From the NCBI RefSeq assembly GCF_004212215.1, contig NZ_QVFV01000001.1:444814-508813 (forward strand): a stretch of DNA of 64,000 nucleotides, in the 5' to 3' direction. This document shows, piece after piece, positions 63,270 through 64,000 of this stretch. The notes below the pieces were generated by a model. The model did not search any database and was not told the DNA's origin. It saw only the letters and a program-made list of their open reading frames with translations. Within the stretch, counting starts at the first letter, position 1; the number at the start of each line of letters is the position of its first letter. This stretch comes from Leptolyngbya iicbica LK. Its GTDB lineage: Bacteria; Cyanobacteriota; Cyanobacteriia; Phormidesmidales; Phormidesmidaceae. The position numbers were made by a program, and so were the translations under genes.

Positions 63270-64000
63270 ATGGTTAAGCTCATCATTCAGATTCCCTGCT
63301 ACAACGAAGAAGCGACCCTGGGCCTGACCCTGTCGGAACTGCCAAAAACCCTGCCCGGCATTGATCAGGTGGAATGGCTGATCATCGATGACGGTAGCTG
63401 GGATCGCACAGTGGAAGTGGCGCGATCGTGCGGCGTTCACCATATTGTGCGGTTGCCCTATAACCAGGGCTTAGCGCGGGCCTTTATGGCGGGCATCGAG
63501 GCGTCGGTACGGGCAGGGGCCGACATCATTGTGAATACTGACGCCGACAACCAGTACAACGCGGCGGATATTCCCCACCTGCTCACCCCTATTCTCAAAG
63601 GCGAGGCCGACATGGTGGTGGGGGCAAGACCGATTCAAGAGACGCCCCACTTTTCCCCGATTAAAAAGCAGTTGCAACGACTCGGCAGTTGGGCCGTCCG
63701 GCTGGCTAGCAATACGCAAATTCCCGATGCGCCTAGCGGTTTCCGGGCCTTTAGCCGGGAGGCCGCGCTGAAATTCAACGTTTTCAACGAATACACTTAC
63801 ACGCTGGAAACCATTATTCAGACCGGGCAAAAAGGCATGAAGGTCGTGTCCGTCCCCATCCACACCAATGCGGATTTGCGGCCCTCGCGTCTGGTCAAAA
63901 GCATTCCGATTTATGTGCAGCGATCGCTCTTCACCATCCTGCGCATTTTCATGACCTATCGCCCGCTGCGGTTCTTTGCCTTAGCGGGAACTGTGCCCTT
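63270..64000 (+). CDS. Family 2 glycosyltransferase, 3' end beyond the window
   Basis: The frame is open from ATG 63270 to the end of the window (243 codons seen). VKLIIQIPCYNEEATLG is the GT-A nucleotide-sugar site start, LIIDDGSWDRT and NTDADNQYNAADIPHLL carry the DDG and DxD motifs, and NQGLARAFMAGIEA is typical of the GtrB/DPM1-like subgroup. A hydrophobic stretch begins near the window end (RPLRFFALAGT), suggesting C-terminal membrane helices. It probably transfers a sugar to a polyprenyl phosphate or polymer; neighbour rfbB supports surface polysaccharide work. Confidence 0.9.
   Translation, partial: MVKLIIQIPCYNEEATLGLTLSELPKTLPGIDQVEWLIIDDGSWDRTVEVARSCGVHHIVRLPYNQGLARAFMAGIEASVRAGADIIVNTDADNQYNAADIPHLLTPILKGEADMVVGARPIQETPHFSPIKKQLQRLGSWAVRLASNTQIPDAPSGFRAFSREAALKFNVFNEYTYTLETIIQTGQKGMKVVSVPIHTNADLRPSRLVKSIPIYVQRSLFTILRIFMTYRPLRFFALAGTVP

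Overview
The window is chromosomal DNA of a cyanobacterium. The evidence is the very frequent GCGATCGC (HIP1) octamer, genes for photosystem I (psaE), the NDH-1 complex (ndhO), a ChlH-type chelatase subunit, a PucC-family carrier and a complex-C assembly factor, and an NtcA-type promoter. The moderately high GC and the abundant short palindromic repeats would fit a Leptolyngbya/Nodosilinea-like lineage; that placement is inference.

Layout. 1-2.4 kb: a frameshifted pentapeptide-repeat gene, an unpaired MNT-type nucleotidyltransferase and the iron-binding protein FutA. 2.4-11.4 kb: a PHP phosphoesterase, then a nitrogen-scavenging block of ureF, ureG and urtABCDE. A sequence-perfect class II NtcA promoter drives urtA, a terminator-like hairpin separates urtA from urtB, and UrtD carries a fused TerB-like domain. 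11.5-18.2 kb: a dienelactone hydrolase, an inositol-monophosphatase relative, a PucC transporter, a DJ-1/PfpI protein, a GNAT enzyme, a coiled-coil protein and an Apea-type HEPN protein, separated by several palindromic repeat families. 18.4-25 kb: a divergent PadR regulator facing an RND membrane-fusion protein, an exported GUN4-domain protein and an RND pump. This is the most unusual gene group in the window.

25-41.5 kb: a Psb35-like small membrane protein, psaE, mutM, ndhO, a SphR-like response regulator, a gamma-glutamyltransferase relative, an amino-acid ABC permease, a double-domain histidine phosphatase, a dihydroorotase homologue that has lost metal ligands, a Rid protein, a 2TM protein, a small XRE regulator, a WD40 protein and FtsH. 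41.6-45.5 kb: a large ChlH-type gene with two repeat-derived in-frame segments. 46.1-51.35 kb: a complete rRNA operon on the minus strand (16S-tRNA-Ile-tRNA-Ala-23S-5S) with a consensus promoter and a terminator hairpin.

51.4-64 kb: gene remnants, a lone GvpF/L gene, a complete IS630-family element with TA target duplication, a complex C (cytochrome b6f haem) assembly factor, tadA, mdh, an XPB-like helicase overlapping a TPR protein, a SphS-like sensor kinase, rfbB, and a family 2 glycosyltransferase that runs off the end.

Shared themes are nitrogen and phosphate acquisition (urt/ure with NtcA; SphS and SphR encoded about 32 kb apart), photosynthetic and tetrapyrrole functions, and invasion of spacers and even coding sequence by small palindromic or pyrimidine-rich repeats.
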